Assembly (NCBI GenBank): GCA_902729315.2
Contig: LR746270.1
Coordinates: forward strand, 3,620,501-3,684,500
DNA length: 64,000 nucleotides
Direction of reading: 5' to 3'
Source: Spirodela intermedia
Lineage: Eukaryota; Streptophyta; Magnoliopsida; Alismatales; Araceae
The notes under the pieces were generated by a model that worked only from the letters and a program-made list of their open reading frames with translations, was not told the DNA's origin and did not search any database. The stretch's first letter is position 1. Every line of letters begins with the position of its first letter. A program made the translations under genes and the position numbers. This document shows, piece after piece, positions 22,376 to 34,410 of this stretch.

Positions 22376-25300
22376 ACAAAGTTATTAAAAGGAAAGAAAT
22401 CAAATATTAATTACGTTCTATCATTTGGGCCAAATGATTTATCTTCATAAATTGTAAGGAAGAAAAAAGAAATGTTTACCAAGTGACCAATAATTTTTTC
22501 TGAGATATTATTAAAACTCTAAAAATTTAGAGGTTACAATAGACGAATTAGAGGAAATAATAAATGTTAAATTTCTTGACAAAAAGGTTTGCATAGAGTA
22601 TGAAGATGAGTTATTAGGAACTAAATTCAAAGAAATTTAAATTAATGATGATGTTGGGTTTACTAAATTAGAAGGTAATCTAAAAAATGAAACCCTTTAA
22701 ATAAATAGAGATATGTGAAAAATTACTCAACATATCTTGTTTTAAGGGATGCAAGAAAGATGTACAAATTAGATCCAAATTGAAAAGACGAAAAATCAAA
22801 GTACATTAATGTTTGGAATCAAGTTGGAGAATGTAAACAATGTTAGAGTACTATTTGATATTTTAATGATGACAAACAAGTTTAAGATTAATTAAAAGAT
22901 CTAATTATGCCTATTTCAAAATATATATGATAAGAGATTGAACATTGGATGCTCAATTATAATCCAAAATAATTAGTAGAATTTCATATGATAACTTACC
23001 AAATGTATTTGTGACCCATGATGCTAAACTAGCTAAATTAATTGATTACAACATGAAGTTTTATTATTTTATACTTTAATGTGAAAATTGTCTTGATGAA
23101 GTAAAATAAAAAAAATACATGAAGTAAAATACAAGTATGAAAGCTCACATAGTTAACTATGAACTTATGATTTTGTATCATATGTTTTGAAAGGTTTTAA
23201 CTTTGAATTAATAGTGCATTTGGACTATACATTTATGTCAACTTGGATTCTTCTAAATAACACTAAATACATACCAAAAATTATGTTATTTAGCTGAATC
23301 ACGTAAGTTGCAATTTATTATTCTATGATCATCAATCAAGATGTCTTTTTGGACATCATATTTTTTTTGAGATGATTTAGATCAATTTTGCTTGTTTTAT
23401 GAAGTATTTAATAAGACACTTTTTATTAATTCTACTTTTGTGCTATTGGATTCTTAATGGACTAATATGTACCAATACAATTCAAATATGAATATTAAGT
23501 GATAAAAGAATCATGTATTAATTTCACCTGAGGATATCCAAACTATTTAAAAGGATATACCATATTGGTCTCTAAAATGTTCAAATTAATCACATTTTAG
23601 AGGAGATAGTCATTGAAAAATCATGGAGATATAAGAAGATTTTTTTAGACGATTTGCCTATAAATTCTATCATCTTCCAATGGTCATATTAACACAAAGT
23701 GATTATGTTTTCCCTCACAACCTTGAGTTTTTTATTAAGTTTCATATATAAGAAATTCAAGTAAACAGTGAGGATTGAGTTAGCGAGTCAATTTACATAT
23801 AAAAGTATCAACTCAAGGAGAGCTATTAGAGCATTAAACAATCCCCTTCAACCTATTTGAAGTTTTAACATACCTTCAGTCTACAACTAAAAATTAAATA
23901 AAAATGGGCAAATATTTCAGTCATCAATCATCATCCATTTCATTAAAAATTCAAAATACTCAGGTCTACATCATCTCTTAAATACTATTTATGATGAACT
24001 CATTTCATTATGTTGTGAGAAAAACTTATAATTGAATTACTTAACCACTTTTTAGAGTTGTTCCTATTACCAGCTGTTGGCATCTTAGAGACGTGAATTT
24101 AGAATAAAATTTTGGGGTAACCTTCTAGGGTAGTTGAACCTTATAATCATGATAGGAGCCACAATGGTCTGCTGGCTTCTCTCCCTTCTATCTATCCCTA
24201 CACCCAATAAAGGAATTGACATCCTTTCACTAGAATGAGTTTCAACATTTGAAGTGACACTAGGATCTTGGGGATGAGACTTTGCAGTACAAGATGAGTT
24301 GCTATTCAGCATCATTTCATTCAAGATCATGTGGATGATATTGACGTTGATTTAAATTTTATTGACATAATTTTAATTAATCAATTTCTTCACTAAATAT
24401 CCAAGTACAAAAAGATTTATCAAACAAACTAGAACATGCAAAAACAAAGGGTATCTGATTCAAATTGAATTGACACCTATAATTTTTTTGTGATGAAAAG
24501 TTAGTTCGAAATGAATCTATTTTTTTATAATTATATGTTATTTTCTATATTGAAATGTTGAGATGACTAATAAATCATATTAATAATGACATGTTGAATT
24601 TGTTATCAAAAAAATAAGTCAGCTTAAATTATTATAAACTGAAATAGGAAACAGTTTAATACCTTGAAATGAGTCCGAAATAATGACAATTCTGACTTGT
24701 TTCTAATTAAAATTATATGAAAGTTTTTTATTTCTATCAATGAATGACTACTTAATTGATGACTAATCTCACACTCATTAATGAAACATCTATTTATTAA
24801 AGGAAAAATAAAAAAATAGAGTGACAGTTGTAAATATTTGAATGAAATATATAATAGAAATGCAATTTGAACTTCGGACACATTTCTAAAATATGATTGG
24901 GCAATGATTCAAAATCGTTTATCGATGATCAATAAAATGGAGAATAGGAAGCTCAAAGTTTAAGCCGACAATTTCATTTCAATGATATGATTTTTCCAAT
25001 CCACCAAATCTAGTTTTAGTCACTTTGATCCATCTTTACAATCAGGGGGACTAATTCAAAAGTCACTTGATGAAATCTTCACCCCTAATTGCATACCTAG
25101 AAATTGAAAATTAATTTAATTTGTATATCAATTTCTCACCTTCAATGGTCTGAATTTCTCACAAATTGCAACATGTGGTGTGATTAAATCTCAACTATTA
25201 AATTCTTGATTGTGATATTACTCCTTTCTATAAAACTTGACTCAACCCCTTTAACTTTATATATTTTGATTTTCTAAAAGTGGAGTGTTGTCTAGACATC

Positions 25301-27099
25301 TGTTTAAGGTTACATACTTGAAATTTTGAATGAGACCTCTATTTTATAAGGAAAATCATGCTTAGTATAATTTATTCTCATTTTCTATTTTCAAAAACTC
25401 ATTACAATCTCAAACTCTCGTCTTATCATTTTCTTAATTATACAACATGGTCAGTTCCTCAAACTCGAATCGATCTATTCGTCACTCATCTAGAGTTTTG
25501 AATAATTCATTCTAATTTTTTTGCTCATGACATCATTCAACTCAGGACCAAATCATTATATTTGGTTTAAAGTAAAAATTATAGTCCATGGAACATTTAA
25601 CTCATGCAGAAATCTAACCAATCTTACTAAACATTTTGAGACAATCAAAAATCCTCCTCCTTTATTGCACTGAACACCTCATCAATATGACTTTAAACCA
25701 ATACATGATGATGCAATTTATGTTACTAAATAGCCAAGTTATGATTCTTATGAGCCTAAGAACCCTTATAATCCATTCTCAAATACTCCTACCCTACCTC
25801 AATGTCATGTAACCTATCACCTTTTACCCTGCCCAAATACTTCTACAATCCATGAATCTATCTTCATTATCCTTATAATTGTCAATCATTACACCTAGGT
25901 GTTAAATCTACCTATAAATAGTCAAAGAAGTCTTTCAAACTCTATATATTTCATATAGCACCATGATTTTTATTGTTGCATTAAGAATTATAAATGATGG
26001 CTTATCATATATGACTGAAATTAGAGTAAATCAATTCTATCCCTCCTAACTAATTTCTAGGAACATATCATCATGAGTTCACACTTCAAAAATATAGTCT
26101 TCACATCTCTTCCAAAATTCTTACTCCAAAACATGATGCCAAAAAAAGGCGAACAACATATCATTTTCTAGCCTACCATTTTACTTGTAATCAATTGATA
26201 AATCAAGTATATCTCATTCACTTGCACATAAAGAACACATTCTCAACTTAGAGCCATCAGTCAGTCAAAATATTGTAGTGACACAACTATAGATGATCTT
26301 CAAAATAAGAAATATATTTGAACTAATCTCATTCATCTTAAATTCTAAAATCCTAGTCCCTTTGTATGATTTATTTGTTCATTGTATCCCCATTAGTGCA
26401 GTTATTATGAGCCCACGACTCTAATCATTACAAGATCATTTTAACCACAGTACAAAGAAACTATCCAAAATAAGGTGAGGAATATTAAGATAAAGTGAAG
26501 AAGAGCATAAGAGATGAGAGAGAGGGAGAGAAAAACTTTAAAATATATTATTCAACGAATATTCAAAATGTTAGTTGGTAAAAATAATTGTTTGGAAAAA
26601 TTTAATGTTCAAATTTCAAGTCATCAATCTAAATGTCTCACATGAATAATTCACACTAAAACGAATTAAAATATCAATATATACACATTCATAAATACAA
26701 TGACCTATATTTAATAATTTTTAATCAAGAAAATATTGAATTGAGCTTCAAGATGTGTGAATAATTTTTTCATCACCAAAAAGGAGGAAATTGTCAAAGC
26801 ACTAAATACATTGATTTTTTATGATAATATATATATATATAAGATAACTTAAAAGATTGAATTGTGTTTGATTATTGATATTTTTAATATTTTATTAAAT
26901 ATTATATTATTCATAGATACTTCAAAAGAATAATATCAAATATCTAAATGTGAATTTATTAAGTACACTCATGACTCATTATATTGAATTTCATATATTT
27001 GGCCAGTTTCATCATGCTGAATTATTATTTTCTATATTATTATGTACATTAGAATCACATCAATTCAACCTCCCTTCTTAATCCAAAGATGCTCTTAAA
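22376..27099. other. AT-rich gene desert with decayed sequence
   Basis: No intact gene. Short frames occur (for example 22540-22680 and 24088-24330 on the minus strand), but none shows a domain I can name, and stops are frequent. The composition suggests old transposon debris. Confidence 0.55.
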
Positions 27100-27705
27100 C
27101 CTAATAGGCCACTTCTGAGTTCTTGTGTATATTATTTTTAGTTTAATAAATAAATCATTCAGTGACTTTGTGAAAATATTTCTTCATAAAACTATCATTC
27201 AATGAATTATCATATGATTTATCAAACTGACAAAGTTCATAAGCTTCTTTATTTTTTTCCCCATTAACATTTATTTTATTTTTGTCTACCATAAGAAAGT
27301 TATTTTTGTCTATTGATATAGCAGACATTTATTTTTGTTCATAAGTTCATAAACTTCTTTGAAAACTTGCAATGTTATTTTATTTGTTACAATATACGTC
27401 ATAAAAATAATTAATTAGAAAGTTGTAAACTTAAAAGACATTAACATCCAAAAAGAGTTGTGGAACACATAGAATTAGATGATCTTTATGGAAGGTCATC
27501 ATGTACATTCCATGCATACCATAATGAATTTGATCTTGAAATGAGGGACTCTAGCTAGAGTGGTATAAATCCAAGTATAAATCTAAGCATTGAGCTTCAA
27601 ATTTTTGACCAAATTTTTTAGTAAGTGTATGTACCATCTTGTATTGTTTTCATTGATTCATTTGTTAATTCATTTATGATATGTGCAAATGAAACCTTAA
27701 GTAGC
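27100..27705 (+). pseudogene. OSCA fragment: exon 4 end, intron, exon 5, intron 5 start
   Basis: Homologous to 47735-48310 of the intact OSCA gene. It covers CATTCAGTGACT (exon 4), ATGATTTATC then ACTG(G/A)CAAAGTTCA, an intron-like middle, GTTGTAAAC (exon 5), then ACCACAATGAA/ACCATAATGAA with TTGATCTTGAAATGA, and continues into intron 5 (ATTTTTTAGT, TTCATTTATGAT). Because introns are retained it arose by DNA duplication, not reverse transcription. Indels and stops make it non-functional. Confidence 0.85.
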
Positions 27706-29454
27706 CATTCTAACATGTGGTGTTTGTAGATATATGTATCCTTTTTATGTTTATGGGCTTGACCCAATTTATCTCTCCTCACCATATAGGGCTTTTGACA
27801 CTTTTCATATTATTATAATATTTTATTTCTACATGATATGTTTTCTATTAGCCACCACCTTCTTCACAACACTGGCCGTCGTAGCCACTACCACCACTGT
27901 AGCTGCTGCCGCCGTTGCTGAAACCATAACCATTGATGCTTCTATGGGACTGGGCCTTGTCGACAGAGATACTCTTCCTATTGAGGTTCAGTATATTCAT
28001 GTGTTGCTGCTGCCGTCACGACAGCGGGTGCACCAGCCCAAAGGAGAGAGCTTGAGGGTTGTCTTGTAGGGCTGTATGATGAACTCGAATTGGAGATTAA
28101 ATATGTCATCGTGATGCAATCATGTTCATGCCAATAATATTTATAAAACCTCACTCTTCCATTTAGGATAAGTAAGAGTCGATCCTCAAAAAACATGGGT
28201 AATGAGAGTAAGAATACAACTAATTATGTTTCTTATATATATATACTTGTGACTGTAAAGGGCGGAACTAAATGTAAAAAGGGTGAAGACAAAAGTTATG
28301 AAAAATATGGCAAAAGAGAAAGAATAGATCTAACACAATGGAATGATAAAATAAATAGTAAAATTAGTTTGAATCAAAAGTTAATCTATCTATGGAGAGG
28401 ATTACAAGGACGTCTCAAATATGGATCTTGCACATACCTCATGGTGCATTAGTCTTAGGCCAAGTGATGCTCGATTCATGATGATTTTGATACGCTCTAA
28501 GTAATTTCTTCTCCACAATGATCTTGAGCACGAGAATGACATTGATCAGGTCTTGATTTCTCTCATATTCTCTTTGGCTAGCCATTGCTAGAGAGAGAGT
28601 CAAAAAGCGTCATCCAAGAGGGGGCGGGATGTCCTAATCCTCTCGAGAGTTATACCCCTCTAATGAACAGTTAAGATTAATAACCAACTCTCTTAGTAGA
28701 CGGCCCAAATTATTCTATGAGGGTGGTGCTATAATCCTTCTCTTAATCTCATCTTAAGGCATCCTAAGATAAACAGCCTAAATCTCATCTCTTGATAACC
28801 CTTTTAAGTTTAAATGAGTTAGGCCAAAGTGATGCCCTCTCTTGGGCCCATAAACATACTAGGCCAGCCCTCTACATAAGACTTAGGCTTTTCATTAGGT
28901 TGAAGGCTTGGGTTTCTTCCATTACTTACAACTCATAATAAAAGCTCACCTAAGTCCGTGCAATCAAATAATTATCAAACAAATGTGAGAGAATCACCAC
29001 TTAACTTCATAAAAGTCAAGTGGGGTTAATCTCAAAATATAAATAAAATAAGTACACTAATATGTATTAGGACTTAAATAAAAAACATTATGAATGTCAT
29101 AAAGAGTTGGTAACACATATATAATTATATTATCTACCTATTAATTAACATCTATATATAAGATATTAATGCATAGATACAACTACTAATTTATAATTAT
29201 CACCGTTGTGTCTCTACCGGCACGTTGAGGGAGGTGTCCTTACTACTCTCTTACACCAAGCACTGCCAAGCATTGGCCCACTACTACATGCAGTTGCACA
29301 CAGTAGTGTCATGTGCAACCACCACTATGTATAGTAAATGACTGTGTGCAACCACTACTCTCTACTAAATGCAAGAGCATGTTGTGCACCATCATGAGCA
29401 ATAGCATGTAGTTCGTAGTCACACAATGCACACACCACATGCACCCTTGTGATG
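27706..29454. other. Intergenic sequence with LTR-like debris
   Basis: 27734-27833 resembles 38980-39066, the terminal part of the copia LTR downstream (shared TTATAATATTTTAT then CTACA), so it is probably a solo LTR remnant. A frame of 111 codons at 27734-28069 overlaps this and encodes a Thr/Ala-rich stretch. I do not accept it as a gene. 28550-28930 is LTR-like in wording but undefined. 29230-29450 holds imperfect short repeats around TGTGCAACCACTACT. Confidence 0.5.
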
Positions 29455-31693
29455 TGACTTAGTCGTTATATAATAAATCATGTAAATTTAAAATTTATAA
29501 AATTATAAAATATTAATTTTTGGATATTTAAAAGTATTTTTGAATAAATATATCAATTATAATTCAATAAAAGTTTCAAAAATAGTAAAAAAATTGAAGT
29601 CAATCATAGGGATGTAATATAATATTAGGTAATATTTTAGAATTTTTCTCAAATCATATGGTTTTTTATAAATTTTATATTAATAAATAAAAATAAAATA
29701 TATTTATAATTTGTAGAAAAAGACAATAAGGGATGCGTACATTAGGATGACATCAGCACCTGACGAACCTGAATCAAGTGGAAATAAAGTTTCACTTGAT
29801 GATTCTTACAGAAGTGATTATAGACGATTTAATTAGTCAAATTTAAGTTACACAAATTATCTCTAAATAAAGTAAAAATAAAGTTAAAATTAGGAAAAAT
29901 AGAGTTCCGACGTCACAGTAGTGTTGCATTGGTAATGCACCGAAATCTTAACCGTTCAAGAAAATTGACATGTAGTGTCTATAGTCTCGAAGGCTCTCTT
30001 TGGACAAGGACGATGTGGGTAATCTCTAGATCTTTTTGCAAAGTCTAGAGATCAATGAAATGGGTCATTGAATCGTCTCTCGTAACTGTCACCTAGTAAA
30101 GTAGAAAAATGACAACTTTGTGACTCTCTAGTGGTTGTCATCTTACAGAGAAGAACTAGATGGAGGTGGGGCGCGTGTCAAAGAGCTTCATCCTCAGGTC
30201 TGCGCAACAAGAGAAAGCTCTTCAACGCATCCGATACACTCTGAGGAGGTGGCAATTCGTCTCTTGGCAAATTGTCCTCTTCTCGACGACAACTTCTTCA
30301 TCAATCAATCGGAGATAATTTACTTAATAGATTTGCAATCTTTTCATCACAAATAATTTGGCAATTTTAGTAATGATGCTCTGTAAATCGCATTGATGAG
30401 ATTTTCACCGATGATTAAACGATTTGACAGCTTAATCCTTCACCTGCAATCTATAGAAAAATTCTGATTTAATCACATAAAAAAAAAGTTTTGGCTCTAG
30501 AAGGATTCGAACCTGCACCAATTGCCTACTGACATGACTTAGTCGTTGTATAGTAAATCACACAAATTTAAAATTTATAAAACTAGAATATACGAATTTT
30601 CAAATATTTAAAAGTATTTATGAAAAAATATATCAATTATAATTTAATAAAACTTTCCAAAATAGCGATAATTTTTTAGGTCAATCACAGAGATGTAATA
30701 TAATATCTAGTAATTATTTAGAATTTTCCTCAAAGAATACTATTTTTTATGAATTTTATACTAAGAAATAAAAATAAAATATATTTAAAATTCACGAAAA
30801 AGGGAAATAAGGAGGGTGCATACATCAAGATGACGTCAGCACTCGGCGAACGGGAATCGAACGGAAACAAAGTTCCGCCTGGCAATTCGTACGTAAGTGA
30901 TTACATATAATTTAATTGATCAAATTAAGATCTATAAAAGCTGGAAGAATCGTAATTGAATGAAGTATATCTTGGTAAATTTAAATCACACAAATTATCA
31001 CTAAATGAAGTAGAAAGTAAGTTGAAAATAGGAAAATAGAGTTCCGACGTCGCGGCGGCGATGCAGTGGCGATGTACTGGAATCCTAAGTGTTTGAGAGG
31101 ATCGTCGTGCAATGTCCACGGCCTCGAAGACTCTCCTTGGATAAGGACGACATGAGCAATCTCTAGATCTCCTTGCGAAGTCTAGAGATCAATGAAATAA
31201 GTCGTTGAATCGTCTCCGGCAACTGTCACCCGGGGAGTAGAAAAATTGTGACTTTGCGGCTCTTCGACGGCTGTCACCCGACGGAGAGGAGCTGAATGGA
31301 GGTGAGGAACATGTCAGGGAGCTTCATCCTCAGGTCCGCGCAACAAGAGGAGGCTCTTCATCGCATCTGGTACGCTCTCAAGAGGTGACGACTCATCTCC
31401 TGACGGATTGTCTTCTTCCTGACGACGACTTATTCATCAATCATTCGAAGATACTTTACTCGATGGGTTCGCGATCCTTTTATCGTAAATCATTCAATAA
31501 TTTTAGTAATAATGCTCCACGAATCGTGTTGACGAGATTTTTGCCGATGATCTAACAATTCTGGTGACTTAATCATTCACCGATGATCTACAAGAAAGTC
31601 ACGATAATTAGATAAAAAATGAGTTTTGGCTCTGGGAAGATTTGAACCCGCGCCGGTTGCCCGCCTTTCTAGGGAATGTGTGACGTGGATTTA

Positions 31694-31735
31694 GTCCCAC
31701 ATCACTTGTGTGCCGAAGTTTCGGATGAATATATA
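31694..31735 (+). promoter_or_regulatory. USE-like plus TATA motif, repeat tail 1
   Basis: GTCCCACATCA (31694-31704) is followed after 25 bp by TATATA (31730). The plant snRNA upstream sequence element is RTCCCACATCG, and Pol III-type snRNA genes place it about 23-25 bp from the TATA box. Confidence 0.35.
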
Positions 31736-32312
31736 CTAATATTATATTTACAAGCAAGTCCTTTTCTTGCTCGTGTACAACCACTCCTTACCCCACAGTC
31801 GGTTGGCCACTGGTGACATAGAAGGGGAGTGGCACACATGTGCTTCTATCGGTCCTAGCTGCTCGAACCCCTACTCGTGGCTCCTTCCCGACTGCGCTTC
31901 CGACTCGCTTGCAAGCTTGGCTGGCCGGCGGGTCCCCCTCATTTTTGCTATATTTTTATTTTTATTTCTTTTTCTTCATTTATCTCAAAAGTAAGACTTT
32001 AAAAATCATATAAATTCATATAAAATCACATAATTACCTAAAAATTCACGTTAATAAATTGAAAACTACTTTTCACACTTTAACACAAATATAAATCTAT
32101 TTATCATGAGTTAAGACTAAAACTATATTACTTACTAAGTATTAACTCATGATAATGAAGACTTATCACCTGCCTACATGAGAGAGAGGAAAATAAGTAT
32201 GCAAATACCCTTACCAAGTGACGTCATCATGCTACTTTTTTTTGATAAACAAGGGGTATTTTAGGTATTAAAATCTTTGAAAACTTTCTGAGGAAGGTGT
32301 TATGCAAGTTTA

Positions 32313-32354
32313 GTCCCACATCAATTGTATGTTAAAGTTTTGGACAAATATATA
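32313..32354 (+). promoter_or_regulatory. USE-like plus TATA motif, partial tail
   Basis: GTCCCACATCA (32313-32323) and TATATA (32349) are separated by the same 25 bp as in the other tails. Confidence 0.3.
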
Positions 32355-33661
32355 ATAATATCAAATTTAGAAGCCATAAGTCCATTTCTCACATGTGTAA
32401 GGTCACTTCTTACCCCACAACCCGCTGGCCACTAGTGACGCAGAAGGGGAGTGACGCACATGTGCCCCCATCGATCTAAAATTGCTCGAGCCCTAACATG
32501 TTTAGTCATTGTATAGTAAATCACACAAATTTAAATTTTATAACACCAGAAAATACTAATTTTTAGATATTTAGAAGCATTTTTGAACAAATATATCAAT
32601 TATAATTCAATAAAACTTCCAAAAATAGTGATAATTTTCCAAGTCGATCAAAAGAATGTAATATAATATTAAATAATTATTTAGAATTTTTCTTAAAGAA
32701 TACTATTTTCTATAAATTTTATACTAAGAAATAAAAATAAAATATATTTAAATTTATGAAAAAATAAAATAAGGGTGCGAACATCATGATGACGTTAGCA
32801 CCCAACGAATGCGAATCGGGCAGAAATAAAATTCTATCCGGTGATTCTTACGTAAGTGATTATAGATGATTTAATTAATCAATTAAGATCTGTAAAAGTC
32901 GAAAGAATCATAATTAAATGAAGTATAGCTTAGTAAATTTAAATCACACAAATTATCACTAAATGTAGCAGAAATTAAGTTGAAAGTAGGAAAACAGAGT
33001 TCCGGCATCGCGGCAGTGATGCATCGGTGATGCATCGAAATTCTGAGTGTTCGGGAGGATTGTCGTGCAGTATCCACGGCCTCGAAATCTCTCTTTGGAC
33101 AAAGAGGACGTGGACAATCTCTAGATCTCCTTGCGAAGTCTAAAAATCAATGAAATAGGTTGTCGAATCGTCTCCAGTGGCTGTCACCTAGCGGAGCGAT
33201 AAAACGATGACTTTGTGGCTCTCCAACGGCTCTCACCCGATGGAGAGGAGTTGGATGGAGGTGGAGCGCGTGTCAAAGAGCTTCATCTTCAAGTTCGCAC
33301 AATAAGAGGAAGCTCTTCATCGCATTCGGTATGCTCTCAAGAGGTGGCGACTCATCTCCTGGCAGATCGTCCTCTTCCTAACAACGGCTTGTTTGTCGAT
33401 CAATCGGAGATGATTTACTCAATGAATTCACGATCTTTTTATCGCGAATCATTCAACAATTTTATTAACAATGCTCCGCAGATCGCATTGACGAGATTTT
33501 CGCCACTGATTCAGCGATTCTGACAGTTAATCCTCCACCGGCAATCTATAGGAAAGTCCTGATAATTAAATAAAAATACGAGTTTTGGCTCTAGGAGGAT
33601 TCGAACTCTCGTTGATTGTCCACCTTCGAAGCCTTTCGAGGGAAGGTGTGGTGCGGGTTTA

Positions 33662-33703
33662 GTCCCACATCGCTTGTGCACCAAAGTTTTGGGTGAATAT
33701 ATA
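33662..33703 (+). promoter_or_regulatory. USE-like plus TATA motif, repeat tail 3
   Basis: GTCCCACATCG (33662-33672) is an exact match to the plant USE consensus, with TATATA at 33698, again 25 bp away. Whether it drives a transcript is unknown; T-runs follow at about 33890. Confidence 0.4.
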
Positions 33704-34410
33704 GTAATATCACATTTGGAAGTAACGAGTCCCTTTCACCCACGTGTATGACTAGTTATTGTCCCATAGTCAGCTGACCACTAGTGACGTAGAAGGGGAG
33801 TGGTGCACGCGTGCCCCCATCGGTCCTAGCTATTTGAGCCCCTGCTCACGGCTCCCCTTGTGGGCATGGCTGGCTAGTGAGTCCCCCTGTTTTGTTATAT
33901 TTTTATTTTAATTTATTTTTAATCATTTATCTCAAAAATAAGACTATAAAAATTATATAAATTTATAGAAAATCACATAATTAGCCAAAAATTCACGTTA
34001 ATCAATTGAAAACCACTTTTCATAATTTAAAATAAATATAAGTCTATTTACCATGAGTTAAGGCTAAAACTAGATTATTTACTAATTATTAATTAACTCA
34101 TGATAATGAAGACTATTGAGCCCCTACTTGCGGCTCTGCTCAACTGTGCTTCCGACTTAGCTGGCCAATAGGTCCCCCCCCCCCTTTTTCTATTTTTTAT
34201 TTTATTTCCTTTCTCTTTATTTATCTCAAAAATAGGGCTATAAAAATTATGTAAATTCACATAAAATCACATAATTAGTTAAAACATCACATTAATCAAC
34301 TAAAAATTACTTTTATAATTTAACACAAATATAAATATATTTATCATAAGTTAAGATTAAAACTATTTTATTTCTTAATTATTAACTCATGATAATAAAG
34401 ACTTATCACC

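Larger units (their letters stand above)
29455..34410 (+). repeat. Array of a ~1.1-kb repeat with ~0.5-kb tails
   Basis: Three related cores begin with a TTAGTCGTTGTATAGTAAATCA-like block (about 29455, 30530 and 32505) and end with TTTTGGCTCTAGGAGGATTCGAAC-like sequence (about 30490, 31622 and 33585). Cores 2 and 3, and one extra partial unit at 32305-32505, are joined to a tail that starts TTAGTCCCACATC (31691, 32310, 33659) and ends near GATAATGAAGACTTATCACC. A partial tail follows at 34110-34410. Short frames (such as ELDGGGARVKELH) recur in two copies, but the frame is not kept in the third, so coding is unlikely. I do not recognise the family. Confidence 0.8.

Noticed and set aside
27734-28069. 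Frame of 111 codons rich in Thr and Ala
   Set aside because: Overlaps an LTR-like remnant, has no recognised domain, and sits in decayed sequence.
29230-29450. Possible CRISPR-like short repeat cluster around TGTGCAACCACTACT
   Set aside because: Repeats are imperfect, unevenly spaced and in plant nuclear DNA. It is simple sequence decay, not an array.
30135-33523. Repeated frame with ELDGGGARVKELH in the repeat array
   Set aside because: Seen in two cores, but the third has stops and a shifted frame, so it reflects repeat identity and not selection for protein.
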